Shown here piece by piece: positions 33,241-42,017 of a DNA stretch of 64,000 nt (its first letter is position 1; each line of letters begins with the position of its first letter). This DNA is from a bacterium M00.F.Ca.ET.205.01.1.1 (GTDB lineage: Bacteria > Pseudomonadota > Alphaproteobacteria > Rhizobiales > Rhizobiaceae), in assembly GCA_004791255.1 (NCBI GenBank), contig SRUQ01000002.1, positions 372,001 to 436,000 of the forward strand, given 5' to 3'. Below the pieces are notes generated by a model. It saw only the letters and a list, made by a program, of their open reading frames with translations. It made no database searches and was not told where the DNA came from. The position numbers were made by a program, and so were the translations under genes.

Positions 33241-33786
33241 ATGTCTCGTCAGTTGATCTTATTTTCATCAATCACAGCTCTGCTGGTGACCGCTTCAGGA
33301 GCTTGCGCGCTGGAATATCCCATTGGCGAACCTAAACTGATGAGCGGCATGGAGGTTGCCGCCGTCTATCTGCAGCCGATCGAGATGGAGCCAGCTCACA
33401 TCATGAGACCCGCGGCCGATTCCGATATGCATCTGGAAGCCGATATCCATGCCACGCGTGACAATGCCAATGGCTTTGCCGAAGGCGATTGGATCCCCAA
33501 CCTTAGAATCGAATATGTGCTGACCAAGCTCGATGGGAATCAGAAGGTGGGCGGCGTTTTCATGCCCATGGTCGCCAGCGACGGTCCGCATTATGGCGAC
33601 AACGTGAAGCTGATGGGACCAGGCAAATACAGCCTTCAGTTTAGTATTGCCTCGGAAGGGCCTGGCGCGTCCTCGCATTTCGGAAGACATGTCGACAAGG
33701 AGACGGGTGTCGGAGCGTGGCCCGAGACCTTTCACGTCGAATACGAATTCACCTATGCCGGCGTCGGCAAGAAGGGCGGTTACTAG
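33241..33786 (+). CDS. ftrA: Periplasmic iron-binding protein FtrA/P19 (Tp34 family)
   Basis: 181 aa with a signal peptide (LILFSSITALLVTASGACALEY). The P19/FetP/Tp34 landmarks are present: GMEVAAVYLQPIEMEPA, MHLEADIHA (the Met/Glu/His metal site) and GDWIPNLRIEYVLTKLDG, then GKYSLQFSIA. In Brucella this protein starts the FtrABCD ferrous iron uptake system, where it binds iron (and copper) in the periplasm. The order ftrA-ftrB-ftrC-ftrD is kept here. A TTGCG-type box upstream ties iron uptake to the denitrification regulon. No Fur or Irr site was recognised by eye. Confidence 0.92.
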   Translation: MSRQLILFSSITALLVTASGACALEYPIGEPKLMSGMEVAAVYLQPIEMEPAHIMRPAADSDMHLEADIHATRDNANGFAEGDWIPNLRIEYVLTKLDGNQKVGGVFMPMVASDGPHYGDNVKLMGPGKYSLQFSIASEGPGASSHFGRHVDKETGVGAWPETFHVEYEFTYAGVGKKGGY

Positions 33787-33894
33787 ACCTAGGTCAGCTG
33801 CCACTTCGAAATTTGTATTAGCTCATTCTGCATTGCCACCTTCCGGCCTCCTTGCGCGCAACGCAGAGCGGCAAAACAGGACGGACAGCCGAAA

Positions 33895-34254
33895 ATGACC
33901 CTTTTCCCCCCTCCGACGCCGGTCGCCATCGCGGTCTGCCTTCTGGCAAACGCGCATCCGGCAGCCGCTGATGAAGATCCGACCTTTATCATCGAGCTCA
34001 GCGACGGCGCGATCGCGCCGCGATCGATCGAGGTGCCGGCCAACGCGCGCTTCAAACTGGAGCTTCGCAATACCGGCTCCAGTCCTGTCGAGTTCGAAAG
34101 CGTTGAGCTGCGCAAGGAGAAGGTGCTGGGACCCGGCGTGACATCCTTCGTCGTCATCCGGCGTCTCAATCCCGGCGAGTATCGCTTCTTCGACGATTTT
34201 CATCCCGGCATGCCGCCCGCCATGCTCATCGCCAAGGAGCCTGCGATCCAATGA
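33895..34254 (+). CDS. ftrB: Cupredoxin-like ferrous iron oxidase subunit FtrB
   Basis: 119 aa with a signal peptide ending near AHPAAADEDP. The mature part is a cupredoxin-type beta sandwich (SIEVPANARFKLELRNTGSSPVEFES, then PGEYRFFDDFHPGMPPAMLIA). FtrB is thought to oxidise Fe2+ for the permease; like its homologues it resembles the N-terminal domain of EfeO and lacks a classical type I copper set. Its stop overlaps the ftrC start by four bases. The ATG at 33895 follows ftrA by 108 bases. Confidence 0.85.
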   Translation: MTLFPPPTPVAIAVCLLANAHPAAADEDPTFIIELSDGAIAPRSIEVPANARFKLELRNTGSSPVEFESVELRKEKVLGPGVTSFVVIRRLNPGEYRFFDDFHPGMPPAMLIAKEPAIQ

Positions 34255-35099
34255 CCGCTCTCTTCGGACAGGTCGCCTTCGTGGTTTGGCGCGAGAGCAT
34301 GGAGGCACTTCTGGTCGTCGGCATCCTGCAGGGATGGCTGACGCATCACGCTAGCGCGAGAGCCACAACCGGACGATATTTCCTTTGGGCCGGCGTCGCC
34401 GCCGGCGTCGCCGGGGCCGCACTTCTGGCTTTGGTCATCCTGTCCTTGGCGAGCCTACTCGAAGGAGACCGAGAAGATTATTTTCAGATCGCCATGGCCG
34501 GCCTGGCCGCCTTGCTCATACTGCAGATGGTCGTCTGGATGCACAGGCAAGGCAGAGGGCTGAAGCAGGAACTTGAACGCGGCGCAGAGCGCGCGCTGAC
34601 CGGCCGCAACTGGTTGGGTCTTTTCTTCCTGGCTGCTGTCGCCGTGATGCGGGAAGGCAGTGAAACGGTTGTTTTCCTCTACGGCCTTTTGGCATCGGCG
34701 AGCGAAACGACACTGCCCGGGACCCTTGCGGCCGTCGTGGCGGGGTTTGCTTTTGCGGCCGCGTTCTATTGGCTGATTCAAGTGGCCGCCAGGCGCTTCC
34801 CCTGGTCCATATTCTTCCGCGCCACGGAAATCCTTCTGTTGGCGCTGGCCGCATCATTATTGATGGCTGCTCTTGACCGCGCCATGGCGCTGGAACTCAT
34901 CCCGCCGCTCTCCGGATCTCTTTGGGACACGTCCTGGCTTCTGGACGATACGGGCAGGCTTGGCGGCATTGTTGCCGCCATGACAGGCTATCGCGCCCGG
35001 CCCGAACTGATGACGGCCCTGGTTTACGCGCTCTACTGGATCGCCGCCGTCGCACTGCTGCGATCAGCGCGGCCGCATCCCGCAGAACGCGCACCATGA
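34251..35099 (+). CDS. ftrC: FTR1 family iron permease FtrC
   Basis: 282 aa with seven membrane helices. The two REXXE iron-binding motifs of the FTR1/EfeU family are WRESMEALL (helix 1) and MREGSETVVF (helix 4). It moves iron, oxidised by FtrB, across the inner membrane. It overlaps both neighbours by four bases (ATGA), so ftrB-ftrC-ftrD are translated in a chain. Confidence 0.94.
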   Translation: MTALFGQVAFVVWRESMEALLVVGILQGWLTHHASARATTGRYFLWAGVAAGVAGAALLALVILSLASLLEGDREDYFQIAMAGLAALLILQMVVWMHRQGRGLKQELERGAERALTGRNWLGLFFLAAVAVMREGSETVVFLYGLLASASETTLPGTLAAVVAGFAFAAAFYWLIQVAARRFPWSIFFRATEILLLALAASLLMAALDRAMALELIPPLSGSLWDTSWLLDDTGRLGGIVAAMTGYRARPELMTALVYALYWIAAVALLRSARPHPAERAP

Positions 35100-36511
35100 C
35101 GATACGGGTCGCGCCGCAACGACACGTTCAGCCCCTCCCGCCGAGCGACGTCTGGCAGAGGCTCGGGGATTGGCTGCAGCGCAATCAACAGTCGATCCGG
35201 ATCGCACAATGGTCCGTCGTGCTGATCTACGCCATCCTGCTCGTCGTTCCCGTCTTCCTGCCTCTTCCGGACGACATGGCCTATTTGTGGAGCAATTTCA
35301 CCCGCTTTGCGCAGTTTGCCTTCTGGGGTGTCTGGTGGCCGCTCGTGCTCTTGAGCACCGCGCTGGTCGGGCGGATGTGGTGCGGCATTCTCTGTCCGGA
35401 AGGAGCGATAACCGAATTCGTCAGCGGACGTGGACTTGGGAGAGCGATCCCGCGCTGGATGATGTGGCCCGGCTGGCCCACGATCGCCTTCGCCTGCACA
35501 ACGTTGTACGGCCAGATGACGAGCGTCTACCAGTACCCCCGTCCAACGCTCCTGATTCTCGGCGGCTCGACGTTGGCGGCCGCCGTGATCGGCTATCTCT
35601 ACGGGCGCAACAAGCGCGTGTGGTGCCGCTATCTCTGTCCGGTCAGCGGTGTCTTTGGCCTACTGGCTAAGCTGGCTCCGCTGCATTTCCGTGTAGATCC
35701 GCCGCTCTGGCAACAGTCCCAGCTCTCCGGGGTCAAGCCCGGGGCTGTCAACTGCGCGCCGCTGGTGCCGTTCCGGACCATGCGCGGTGCCGCCGACTGT
35801 CACATGTGCGGACGGTGCAGCGGTTTTCGCGGGGCAATCCGTCTGGCTCGCCGTTCGCCGAACCATGAGATTGTTCATGTTGCCGGGAACGCGGCCAAAC
35901 CTTGGGAGACGATACTGATCGTCTTTGGCCTTATGGGTTTGGCCGTTGGCGCATTTCAATGGTCTGTCAGTCCTTGGTTCGTTGCCGCCAAGCAGTGGAT
36001 AGCGGAGCGGCTGGTCGATAGCGGGGTGATCTGGCCGCTCGAAGCCACGGCGCCTTGGTGGATGCTCACCGACTATCCTCAGAGGAGCGATGTGATGACG
36101 CTCCTCGACGGGGCGCTGCTCGTCGGCTACGTGCTTGCGACGGCTATCGCCTGCGGCACGTTGACTACATCGATGCTGGCACTTGCCACACGTAGCCTTG
36201 GTCCCTGGCAGCCGGCCCGACTTCATCACCTTGCCCAAGCACTGATACCCTTGGCCGGCGCTGGGGTCTTTCTCGGCCTGTCCGCGCTAACGGTCAGCCA
36301 GCTTCGTTCGGACGGCATCGAACTTCCATTCGTCGACCCCCTGCGCGCCACGATGCTTACGCTGGCGACTATCTGGTCCGGAGTGCTTTGTTGGCAGGTG
36401 ACAGGTCTCTACAACCGGGAACCTGGCCGACGAGTGCTCGCGATATTCTTCGTCGGGTTGGCCATGATCGTCACCGACGTCGGCTGGCTTCTGCTTTTCT
36501 GGATCTGGTAA
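35096..36511 (+). CDS. ftrD: Membrane polyferredoxin FtrD (NosR/CcoG-like 4Fe-4S protein)
   Basis: 471 aa from the ATG at 35096, overlapping the ftrC stop; the longer frame lies inside ftrC. The membrane-ferredoxin pattern of NosR/NapH/CcoG is present: CGILCPEGAITEF and CRYLCPVSGVFGLL in cytoplasmic or periplasmic loops, plus CHMCGRCSGF. There are six or more hydrophobic helices. In FtrABCD it is proposed to accept electrons released when FtrB oxidises iron and hand them to the respiratory chain. The next gene, nnrS, is convergent. Confidence 0.88.
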   Translation: MTIRVAPQRHVQPLPPSDVWQRLGDWLQRNQQSIRIAQWSVVLIYAILLVVPVFLPLPDDMAYLWSNFTRFAQFAFWGVWWPLVLLSTALVGRMWCGILCPEGAITEFVSGRGLGRAIPRWMMWPGWPTIAFACTTLYGQMTSVYQYPRPTLLILGGSTLAAAVIGYLYGRNKRVWCRYLCPVSGVFGLLAKLAPLHFRVDPPLWQQSQLSGVKPGAVNCAPLVPFRTMRGAADCHMCGRCSGFRGAIRLARRSPNHEIVHVAGNAAKPWETILIVFGLMGLAVGAFQWSVSPWFVAAKQWIAERLVDSGVIWPLEATAPWWMLTDYPQRSDVMTLLDGALLVGYVLATAIACGTLTTSMLALATRSLGPWQPARLHHLAQALIPLAGAGVFLGLSALTVSQLRSDGIELPFVDPLRATMLTLATIWSGVLCWQVTGLYNREPGRRVLAIFFVGLAMIVTDVGWLLLFWIW

Positions 36512-36523
36512 GCCGGCATCATC

Positions 36524-37687
36524 TCACATATCCGGCATGAGCACTCTACGAAAGGCCACCAGAAACAGACCGAAGGCGATAACCCACAAGGTGCTTGAAA
36601 GGCTGGTTAAAGCGGCGCCATAGCTGGGCAGCAAGTCGACCAGAAGGCGCGACAGGCAGCAAATCGTCATCGCTACGAACGCGCCGTTCGCCGGAACCGA
36701 AGACGCGAAGGGGCGGCGGCTGTGTTTGCGGATCATGCTCGCCATGATGGCGAGGGCCATCGTGCCGATGGCGCCGATCGTCCATGCATGAACGGCAACC
36801 GCCTGCCCCAGGCTCGCCGGCGCGAAAATGTGGATCGCCAGAAGTCCGAAACCCACGATGATCCAGCCATATCCTATGTGAAGGGCAAGAACCGTCGCCG
36901 AGGCCGCGCTTCGCCAGCCATTCCATTGGGCGGCTCGCATCGTCTGGCCGCACGCGGCGAGCGCGCTGGCAAGGCCGGTGAGTTGTGTCTGCGGCGCAAC
37001 GACCCACAAACCAAGGGCGCATGCCGCGACAGTCGCCGCCGCGCACTCCAAAACGGCAGAACGGTTGACGGAAATCCGACCCCCCGCGCTCTCGACATAG
37101 GCCACCGTCAAAGCCGGGACGACGCGTCCTCCGATGATCATGACGAGGCCGACGATCGAAGCCAAGGCTAGCCGCAGTGCAAATTCTACTTGGTAGGACG
37201 CTGCTGCGAGCGTGTTGCCACCGCAAAAGACAAGCAGCAGAAACAGTATCTTCAGGTTGCGGCGGTCGCGGCTCGCGATCACCCGTCCCGCCGCGATCAA
37301 GAGGAGCGTCAGCACCAGAAGCGCAGAGAGGGCAAGCCCGGCCGAATGCGACAGAAACAGGAAAGTCCCCCGGCTGCACAGCCATAGAGCAACCAGCAGA
37401 CGCGTGGTAACTGGCGATACTGCGCGTCGTCCTGTCCATCGGGGCAGCGCCGTCAACAGAAAGCCAGTCAAAATGGCTGGAACCATCCCGAAAAGAAGCA
37501 CGTCGCGATGCCAATCGCCGGGAGATATCCCGGTCGGGCCGATGGCCTGTATTCCGAACGCTGATGGCAGCCAGACCGCCGCGCCTACGATCGCGTCCAG
37601 CCCCGCGATTAGAAAAAATGGCCGAAACGGCGCCGACATCTGCCTCTGCTTCGCGTCGAAAGCAAGCGCACTCCCGTCGGCAGCCAT
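36524..37687 (-). CDS. nnrS: NnrS family membrane heme-copper protein (copy 1)
   Basis: 387 aa with about twelve hydrophobic helices. NnrS landmarks: MSAPFRPFFLIAGLDAIVG, FGMVPAILTGFLLTALPRWTGRR, LKILFLLLVFCGGN and LVMIIGGRVVPALT. NnrS proteins protect cells from nitrosative stress during denitrification, and their expression is controlled by NnrR in Rhodobacter. A TTGCG-type site lies 123 bases upstream, in the divergent region shared with the 129-aa gene. A second NnrS gene at 61580 has more typical motifs, so this copy is a divergent paralogue. Confidence 0.88.
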   Translation of the reverse strand: MAADGSALAFDAKQRQMSAPFRPFFLIAGLDAIVGAAVWLPSAFGIQAIGPTGISPGDWHRDVLLFGMVPAILTGFLLTALPRWTGRRAVSPVTTRLLVALWLCSRGTFLFLSHSAGLALSALLVLTLLLIAAGRVIASRDRRNLKILFLLLVFCGGNTLAAASYQVEFALRLALASIVGLVMIIGGRVVPALTVAYVESAGGRISVNRSAVLECAAATVAACALGLWVVAPQTQLTGLASALAACGQTMRAAQWNGWRSAASATVLALHIGYGWIIVGFGLLAIHIFAPASLGQAVAVHAWTIGAIGTMALAIMASMIRKHSRRPFASSVPANGAFVAMTICCLSRLLVDLLPSYGAALTSLSSTLWVIAFGLFLVAFRRVLMPDM

Positions 37688-37809
37688 GCAACAATTCCTC
37701 CACGGGGGATGACTGACACGACGTCCTCGTGCCGCTTCTCAACTCGCAAGATCGGCGGTCGGAAAAAACTCAATCCGAAGGCAATACAGTCGATGATCGA
37801 TCTCCGTGT

Positions 37810-37823
37810 TTGCTCCAGCGCAA
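37810..37823. promoter_or_regulatory. NnrR-type site TTGCTCCAGCGCAA
   Basis: One base from TTGCG-N4-CGCAA symmetry, between divergent nnrS copy 1 and the plus-strand 129-aa gene, about 125 bases from each start. Confidence 0.6.
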
Positions 37824-37950
37824 ACAGGCGGCAAAATGGTCGATTATAGTCAAAAACAATTTTCGAGACCGGGTCGGCCGACTGGAAAGGCGCTGCGTCT
37901 GTTCGCGTTGCGAACGGCCGCGAAAAGTCTGCCCTAGCAGCGAAGAAGAT

Positions 37951-38340
37951 ATGAAACAGAACGTTCCATTGAGTAGTATTGACGACGGCTCCCGGCGCTT
38001 TGCCGACATGGCGGTTGTCGGCCGGCTGGCAAACTTGATCAAGGGCGCCCAGCTAGATTGTGAGTGCCGTTTTAAGCTCGACGAGACGCTGGCGCGATTT
38101 GCGGCTCTGGAAATCCGACGAACTGCCCGCGAACATCTTGCCAATGCCCGCAGTCAACGCGAACGCATCGAAGCCATTCTCTTCTTCCTGCAGGACCTCG
38201 ATGAAATGGGCGCTGCCGAACGGGATCGCAGCGTCTACATGGATCTCGCACTCCTGTTTGACGATATCGCGAGCACCGCAAAGGAGGGTGCATTTTCGAT
38301 GCGGCAACTCAGTTTATCTTCGGTGCAGACCGGGCCATAG
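37951..38340 (+). CDS. Helical hypothetical protein between nnrS and cupredoxin
   Basis: 129 aa from the ATG at 37951, behind GAAGAAG; the frame upstream to 37729 has an unlikely composition. The product is a soluble all-helical protein (MAVVGRLANLIKGAQLDCECRF, LETLARFAALEIRR-like segment, ERIEAILFFLQDLDEMG) with one Cys pair (CEC). I recognise no family. It is followed by the cupredoxin gene on the same strand after 115 bases and is preceded by a TTGCG-type box, so it belongs to the same expression group. Confidence 0.6.
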   Translation: MKQNVPLSSIDDGSRRFADMAVVGRLANLIKGAQLDCECRFKLDETLARFAALEIRRTAREHLANARSQRERIEAILFFLQDLDEMGAAERDRSVYMDLALLFDDIASTAKEGAFSMRQLSLSSVQTGP

Positions 38341-38455
38341 GCGATCAGCCGCAAGAGCTGGTGAAGGCTGCAGGCGGCCCTGCCGACCCGGTTCCGCCGA
38401 TCGCGGTCCAAACAGAGCCCGCGAAACTCAACACATTTCACAAAGGAGAAATCGC

Positions 38456-38944
38456 GTGAAGAAATGCATGATGCCAACAGTTGCCATGGTCCTCTTCGCC
38501 GCACCGGCGCTTGCCACAGGAATGCATTCCGGCACTGAGGGCGGCCATGAAATGATGACTATCGGTCAGCCGGGCATGGCTGCCAAAGCAGCCCGTACCA
38601 TCAGGATAAGCATGATCGAGAATGAAGATGGATCGATGGCGTTCGATCCGGTTTCAGTCACCGTAAAAAGAGGCGAGACAGTGCGTCTCGCCTTCACCAA
38701 TCAAGGCGAATACGACCACGAGTTTGTCATGGACACGCATGAGCAGGTGATGGAGCATAAGGCCGGGATGGAGAGGCTTCCCGACATGGAACACGCCGAC
38801 CTCAATGCGATCCGCATCGGCCCCCAAGGAAAAGGCGAGATCGTCTGGGCCTTCACAAGCGTCGGCAAGTTCGAGTTTGCCTGCCTGATACCGGGTCATT
38901 ATGAGCTTGGAATGAAGGGGGCCCTCACGGTCACTGCCAACTGA
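38456..38944 (+). CDS. Periplasmic cupredoxin
   Basis: 162 aa from a GTG at 38456 behind AAAGGAG; the long upstream frame is discarded. A signal peptide (TVAMVLFAAPALATG) leads into a Met/His-rich linker (MHSGTEGGHEMM) and a cupredoxin domain: RGETVRLAFTNQGEYDHEFVM, then FACLIPGHYELGMKG. The probable copper ligands are the His in YDHEF and the Cys, His and Met of CLIPGHYELGM, a type I copper site. It could carry electrons or copper to nitrous oxide reductase or deliver copper in the periplasm. It stands between the NnrR-box genes and the ubi cluster. Confidence 0.85.
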   Translation: MKKCMMPTVAMVLFAAPALATGMHSGTEGGHEMMTIGQPGMAAKAARTIRISMIENEDGSMAFDPVSVTVKRGETVRLAFTNQGEYDHEFVMDTHEQVMEHKAGMERLPDMEHADLNAIRIGPQGKGEIVWAFTSVGKFEFACLIPGHYELGMKGALTVTAN

Positions 38945-39004
38945 GTCTTGAGGTGACCAGATCGGTCGATCGGCGTGTGCGGCCTCTTTTCGTAGAGCTC
39001 GACA

Positions 39005-39265
39005 TCACTGCGCAGGTTGAGGTCTTCCTATCTCGATCAGCCATTCTGGTGGCCCCGGTCTAAGGCAAACCCAGATGTGTTCGCCAGCAAAGAACGCTTC
39101 GAACTGACGCCTGAGTCTATCAGGATCAGGATCAAAATCGAGAACGACCACGAATGTCTGACCGGGTTTGAGTCCGTCAAACATTGACAATACAGCGGAC
39201 TGCTTCCTTTCAGGTGGAAGTTTCCGTACGTCATATGTCGCGCCTTTCGACGTCTGCAAATTCAT
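39005..39265 (-). CDS. DUF2249 protein (copy 1)
   Basis: 86 aa from the ATG at 39265; a longer frame runs back into ubiX. The DUF2249 pattern is YDVRKLPPERKQSAVLSMFDGL, then FVVVLDFDPDPDRLRRQFEAFF and WVCLRPGPPEWLIEIG, a small alpha/beta fold related to TusA/SirA. DUF2249 genes recur in NO-responsive regulons of denitrifiers, but their role is unknown. It follows ubiX by 37 bases on the same strand. Confidence 0.85.
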   Translation of the reverse strand: MNLQTSKGATYDVRKLPPERKQSAVLSMFDGLKPGQTFVVVLDFDPDPDRLRRQFEAFFAGEHIWVCLRPGPPEWLIEIGRPQPAQ

Positions 39266-39302
39266 TTCTGTCCTTGCACGTTTAGCCAATCCATCAGGAT
39301 GA

Positions 39303-39887
39303 TCACGCGGCTGCGACTTTCTTTTCGCCCCAACGCGTGAGCTTGTCGCCCGGGTCGACGCCCGCCCAGCCAACCAGCCGGGCAGCCATCTCGACCACCA
39401 TTTCCTCAATCGAGGCCAGCTTGACATAGAACGGCGGTACCGGCGGTGCGATGACTGCACCCATCCGTGCGAGTCTCAGCATCGCGTCGAGGTGCCCTTC
39501 ATGGAGCGGCGCCTCGCGAGGCACCACGACCAGCCGGCGCTTTTCCTTCAGGACGACATCGGCGGCCCTGGTGAGAAGGTTGTCGCCTAAACCGTGTGCC
39601 ATAGCCGCCAAGGTCCGCATCGAACAGGGAACGACGATCATGCCATCCGTTCTGAAAGAGCCGCTGGCGATGGGTGCGGCCAGGTCCTGATAGGAATATG
39701 CGTGGTTGGCGACAGACGTCAGTTGGGCAAGGCCGTCGACGCCGAGCTCATGAGCGACGGCCAATCGCGCGCCCTTGGAGACGACGAGATGCGTCTCCAC
39801 CCCGGCCCTGACCAGTTGACGTATGGTCTCCAGCGCGAGCACGGAGCCGGATGCACCTGTGACACCGATTATCAGCCGTTTGGTCAT
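39303..39887 (-). CDS. ubiX: UbiX-type flavin prenyltransferase
   Basis: 194 aa from the ATG at 39887, overlapping the ubiD stop by four bases. UbiX joins dimethylallyl phosphate to FMN to make prenylated FMN, the cofactor of UbiD. Family landmarks: RLIIGVTGASGSVLALETIR (FMN loop), VPCSMRTLAAMAHGLGDNLL and RRLVVVPREAPLHEGHLDAM. The pair with ubiD, and the ubiTUV set on the other side of the shared promoter, point to ubiquinone synthesis under low oxygen. Other UbiD/UbiX pairs decarboxylate aromatic acids, so this remains an alternative. Confidence 0.92.
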   Translation of the reverse strand: MTKRLIIGVTGASGSVLALETIRQLVRAGVETHLVVSKGARLAVAHELGVDGLAQLTSVANHAYSYQDLAAPIASGSFRTDGMIVVPCSMRTLAAMAHGLGDNLLTRAADVVLKEKRRLVVVPREAPLHEGHLDAMLRLARMGAVIAPPVPPFYVKLASIEEMVVEMAARLVGWAGVDPGDKLTRWGEKKVAAA

Positions 39888-41392
39888 TGTTGCCCCTGCG
39901 CGGTCGTCTGCGAAAAAAACCCGTTCCATCGTTGGGATACCTGCTCCTCGATATCGGCTGACATCGTCAGCTCCCTTCCCCATTCGCGAGAGGTCTCGGA
40001 TCCAATCTTGCGCGTCGCATCGAGCCCGATCTTTCCTCCAAGTCCTTCGAGCGGTGACGCGAAATCGAGCTGATCGATAGGGGTCCGATCCACCTGCATC
40101 AGATCGCGCGAAGGATCCATTCGGGTGGCGACCGCCCACATCACGTCCGGCCATGATCGAATGTCGATGTCGTCATCAACCACGACGATCATCTTGGTCA
40201 TCGAGAACTGCGGCAGCAGGGACCAGAACCCCATCATCACGCGCCTGGCCTGTCCAGCATATTTCTTGGCGATCGAGATGACCGCAATCCTGTAGGAGCA
40301 GGCTTCGGGTGGAAGCCACACGTCGATGATTTCCGGTATTTGTTGGCGCAGGAGCGGCTTGTACACATCGAGCAGTGCCTCGCCGAGAACCGAGGGCTCG
40401 TCGGGCGCGCGCCCGGTGAACGTGGTCAGGTAATTTGCCCCGTCGCGAACGCGAACACGCTTGAGCTTGAACACAGGATATCGTTCCGGCGCGTTGTAGT
40501 ATCCGGTGTGATCGCCGAAAGGGCCCTCCAGCGCATCTTCTGTTGAAGAGACGGCACCTTCAAGCACGATTTCCGCACTGGTTGGCACGTGAAGCATGAT
40601 GCTCTTGCAGGGCGCCAATCCGACTCGGCGGTTGTTGATCATCCCGGACAGTGCCAGCTCCGACACACCTTCAGGCGCCGGCATCACCGAGGCGATCAAC
40701 GTCGCGGGATCTGCCCCGATGACGACCGCCACGGGCATCTCGAGACCCCTCGCCTGCCACATGCGATGGTGGGCTGCTCCGCCTCGCATGGGCAGCCATC
40801 TTATGATCGCACGATCACGGGCTAGCACCTGCATCCGGTATATGCCCAGATTGTATGTACTCGGGTCGTCCTCGCCAGGCGGGCGAGTAATGACCACTGG
40901 CCATGTTATGAGGGGGCCGGCGTCTCCCGGCCAACAAGTCTGGACGGGAAGAAGCGAAAAATCCGGATCGGCGTCTCGCCACTCTCTAGGCGGGGAGACG
41001 ATCTTCGGCCGCGCCACGAGTGCACCGCGCGCAGCAGGCAACATCTGTCGGGCCTGACGAAGGTTCTGTGGGGCCTGAGGCGATCTCATCCACGCAAGGA
41101 GCGCGCCGAGGGTTTCTAGACCGTGAAGGTCAGTGCCAAGGCCCCAGGCTACACGTTCCCGGGTGCCGAAAAGATTTGCGACGACGGGAAAGGCTGACCT
41201 GACGCCGCGATCGTCGACAGGCGCCGTAAGGCGGAGCGCCGGGCCTTTCGAGGCAATCACCCGCTTGTGTATCTCGGTCAGTTCGAGCCGTGTCGAAACA
41301 GGCACACCAACCTCACGAAGCTGCCCGTTCCGATCAAGGAACGAAAGGAATGAGCCGAGATCTGAAAACAGGGGAAGGCAACGGTGATGCAT
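39884..41392 (-). CDS. ubiD: UbiD family decarboxylase
   Basis: 502 aa, the usual length. The conserved core includes TYNLGIYRMQVLARDRAIIRW, PVAVVIGADPATLIAS, EGVSELALSGMINN and EGPFGDHTGYYNAPERYP, which carry the R-E-E catalytic network and the prenyl-FMN/Mn2+ site. In ubiquinone synthesis it decarboxylates 3-polyprenyl-4-hydroxybenzoate. It is divergent from the DUF6455-ubiTUV operon, with a perfect TTGCG-type palindrome 65 bases from its start. Confidence 0.92.
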   Translation of the reverse strand: MHHRCLPLFSDLGSFLSFLDRNGQLREVGVPVSTRLELTEIHKRVIASKGPALRLTAPVDDRGVRSAFPVVANLFGTRERVAWGLGTDLHGLETLGALLAWMRSPQAPQNLRQARQMLPAARGALVARPKIVSPPREWRDADPDFSLLPVQTCWPGDAGPLITWPVVITRPPGEDDPSTYNLGIYRMQVLARDRAIIRWLPMRGGAAHHRMWQARGLEMPVAVVIGADPATLIASVMPAPEGVSELALSGMINNRRVGLAPCKSIMLHVPTSAEIVLEGAVSSTEDALEGPFGDHTGYYNAPERYPVFKLKRVRVRDGANYLTTFTGRAPDEPSVLGEALLDVYKPLLRQQIPEIIDVWLPPEACSYRIAVISIAKKYAGQARRVMMGFWSLLPQFSMTKMIVVVDDDIDIRSWPDVMWAVATRMDPSRDLMQVDRTPIDQLDFASPLEGLGGKIGLDATRKIGSETSREWGRELTMSADIEEQVSQRWNGFFSQTTAQGQQ

Positions 41393-41456
41393 GGCGAAAT
41401 CCGGCTCGACCGGATCGTCGGGCGAACAATTTTGCCATCAGGGCTGACGAAGAACT

Positions 41457-41470
41457 TTGCGCTAGCGCAA
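41457..41470. promoter_or_regulatory. NnrR-type palindrome TTGCGCTAGCGCAA
   Basis: Perfect TTGCG-N4-CGCAA, extended by flanking T and A, in the divergent promoter between ubiD (65 bases) and the DUF6455-ubiTUV genes (79 bases). This is one of the two fully symmetric sites of this type in the window. Confidence 0.7.
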
Positions 41471-41548
41471 AGAGCAAACGATCCGTCCCCGCTATTTTCC
41501 CCTCTCACATCATTTCCGAGGAAGGCGATCGAGGCAAAAGGATTTCAC

Positions 41549-42007
41549 ATGGCAGGCAATCTCATGAGCGAAACTGTCGAAGCTTGGCGGTCCGTAATTT
41601 CCCTTCTCGCGGATCGCCGGCAGAGCAGGGCAGCGACAAGAGAATTTTGGGCAATGGGTTTGGATGAGTGCACAGGCATCTTGAATGACATCGGTCTGTC
41701 GCGAAGCGAATTCGACGAAGCCATGCGGCTACCTTACGCTTCGCAAGACCTTCTTTCTTCCGCGATGCGTTCGATTGACATCGATCCTGACAGCTTTCAA
41801 TCGCTGCAAGCCGCGCACCGTTTCATGTCACGCATCTGCATCACCTGCCAGCATCGCCGCCAGTGTCATGGCCACCTGGCCGCCTTCGATTTCGAAAGTC
41901 ACTATCAGGATTTCTGTCCCAACAGTGTGAATTTCGCGGACTTGCAGGCAGACGGACGCAGCCAGTCGATAGCCGGAAAGACCTGCGGAACGATCTCATG
42001 TGGATAG
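41549..42007 (+). CDS. DUF6455-like cysteine-rich protein
   Basis: 152 aa from the ATG at 41549, behind AAAAGG; the longer frame overlaps the promoter. The N-terminal half is helical, with DECTGILNDIGLSRSEFDEA. The C-terminal half has a probable Fe-S or zinc motif, CITCQHRRQCHGHL ... FCPN. This fits the DUF6455 family. It is followed by ubiT after 10 bases, so it is likely transcribed with the anaerobic ubiquinone genes. A redox or Fe-S role in UbiU-UbiV hydroxylation would be attractive but is inference. Confidence 0.7.
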   Translation: MAGNLMSETVEAWRSVISLLADRRQSRAATREFWAMGLDECTGILNDIGLSRSEFDEAMRLPYASQDLLSSAMRSIDIDPDSFQSLQAAHRFMSRICITCQHRRQCHGHLAAFDFESHYQDFCPNSVNFADLQADGRSQSIAGKTCGTISCG

Positions 42008-42017
42008 GATGTACTGA

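Noticed and set aside
41384..41548. Upstream extension of the DUF6455 gene
   Set aside because: Covers the NnrR-type palindrome and the ubiD promoter; no ribosome binding site and no coding pattern.
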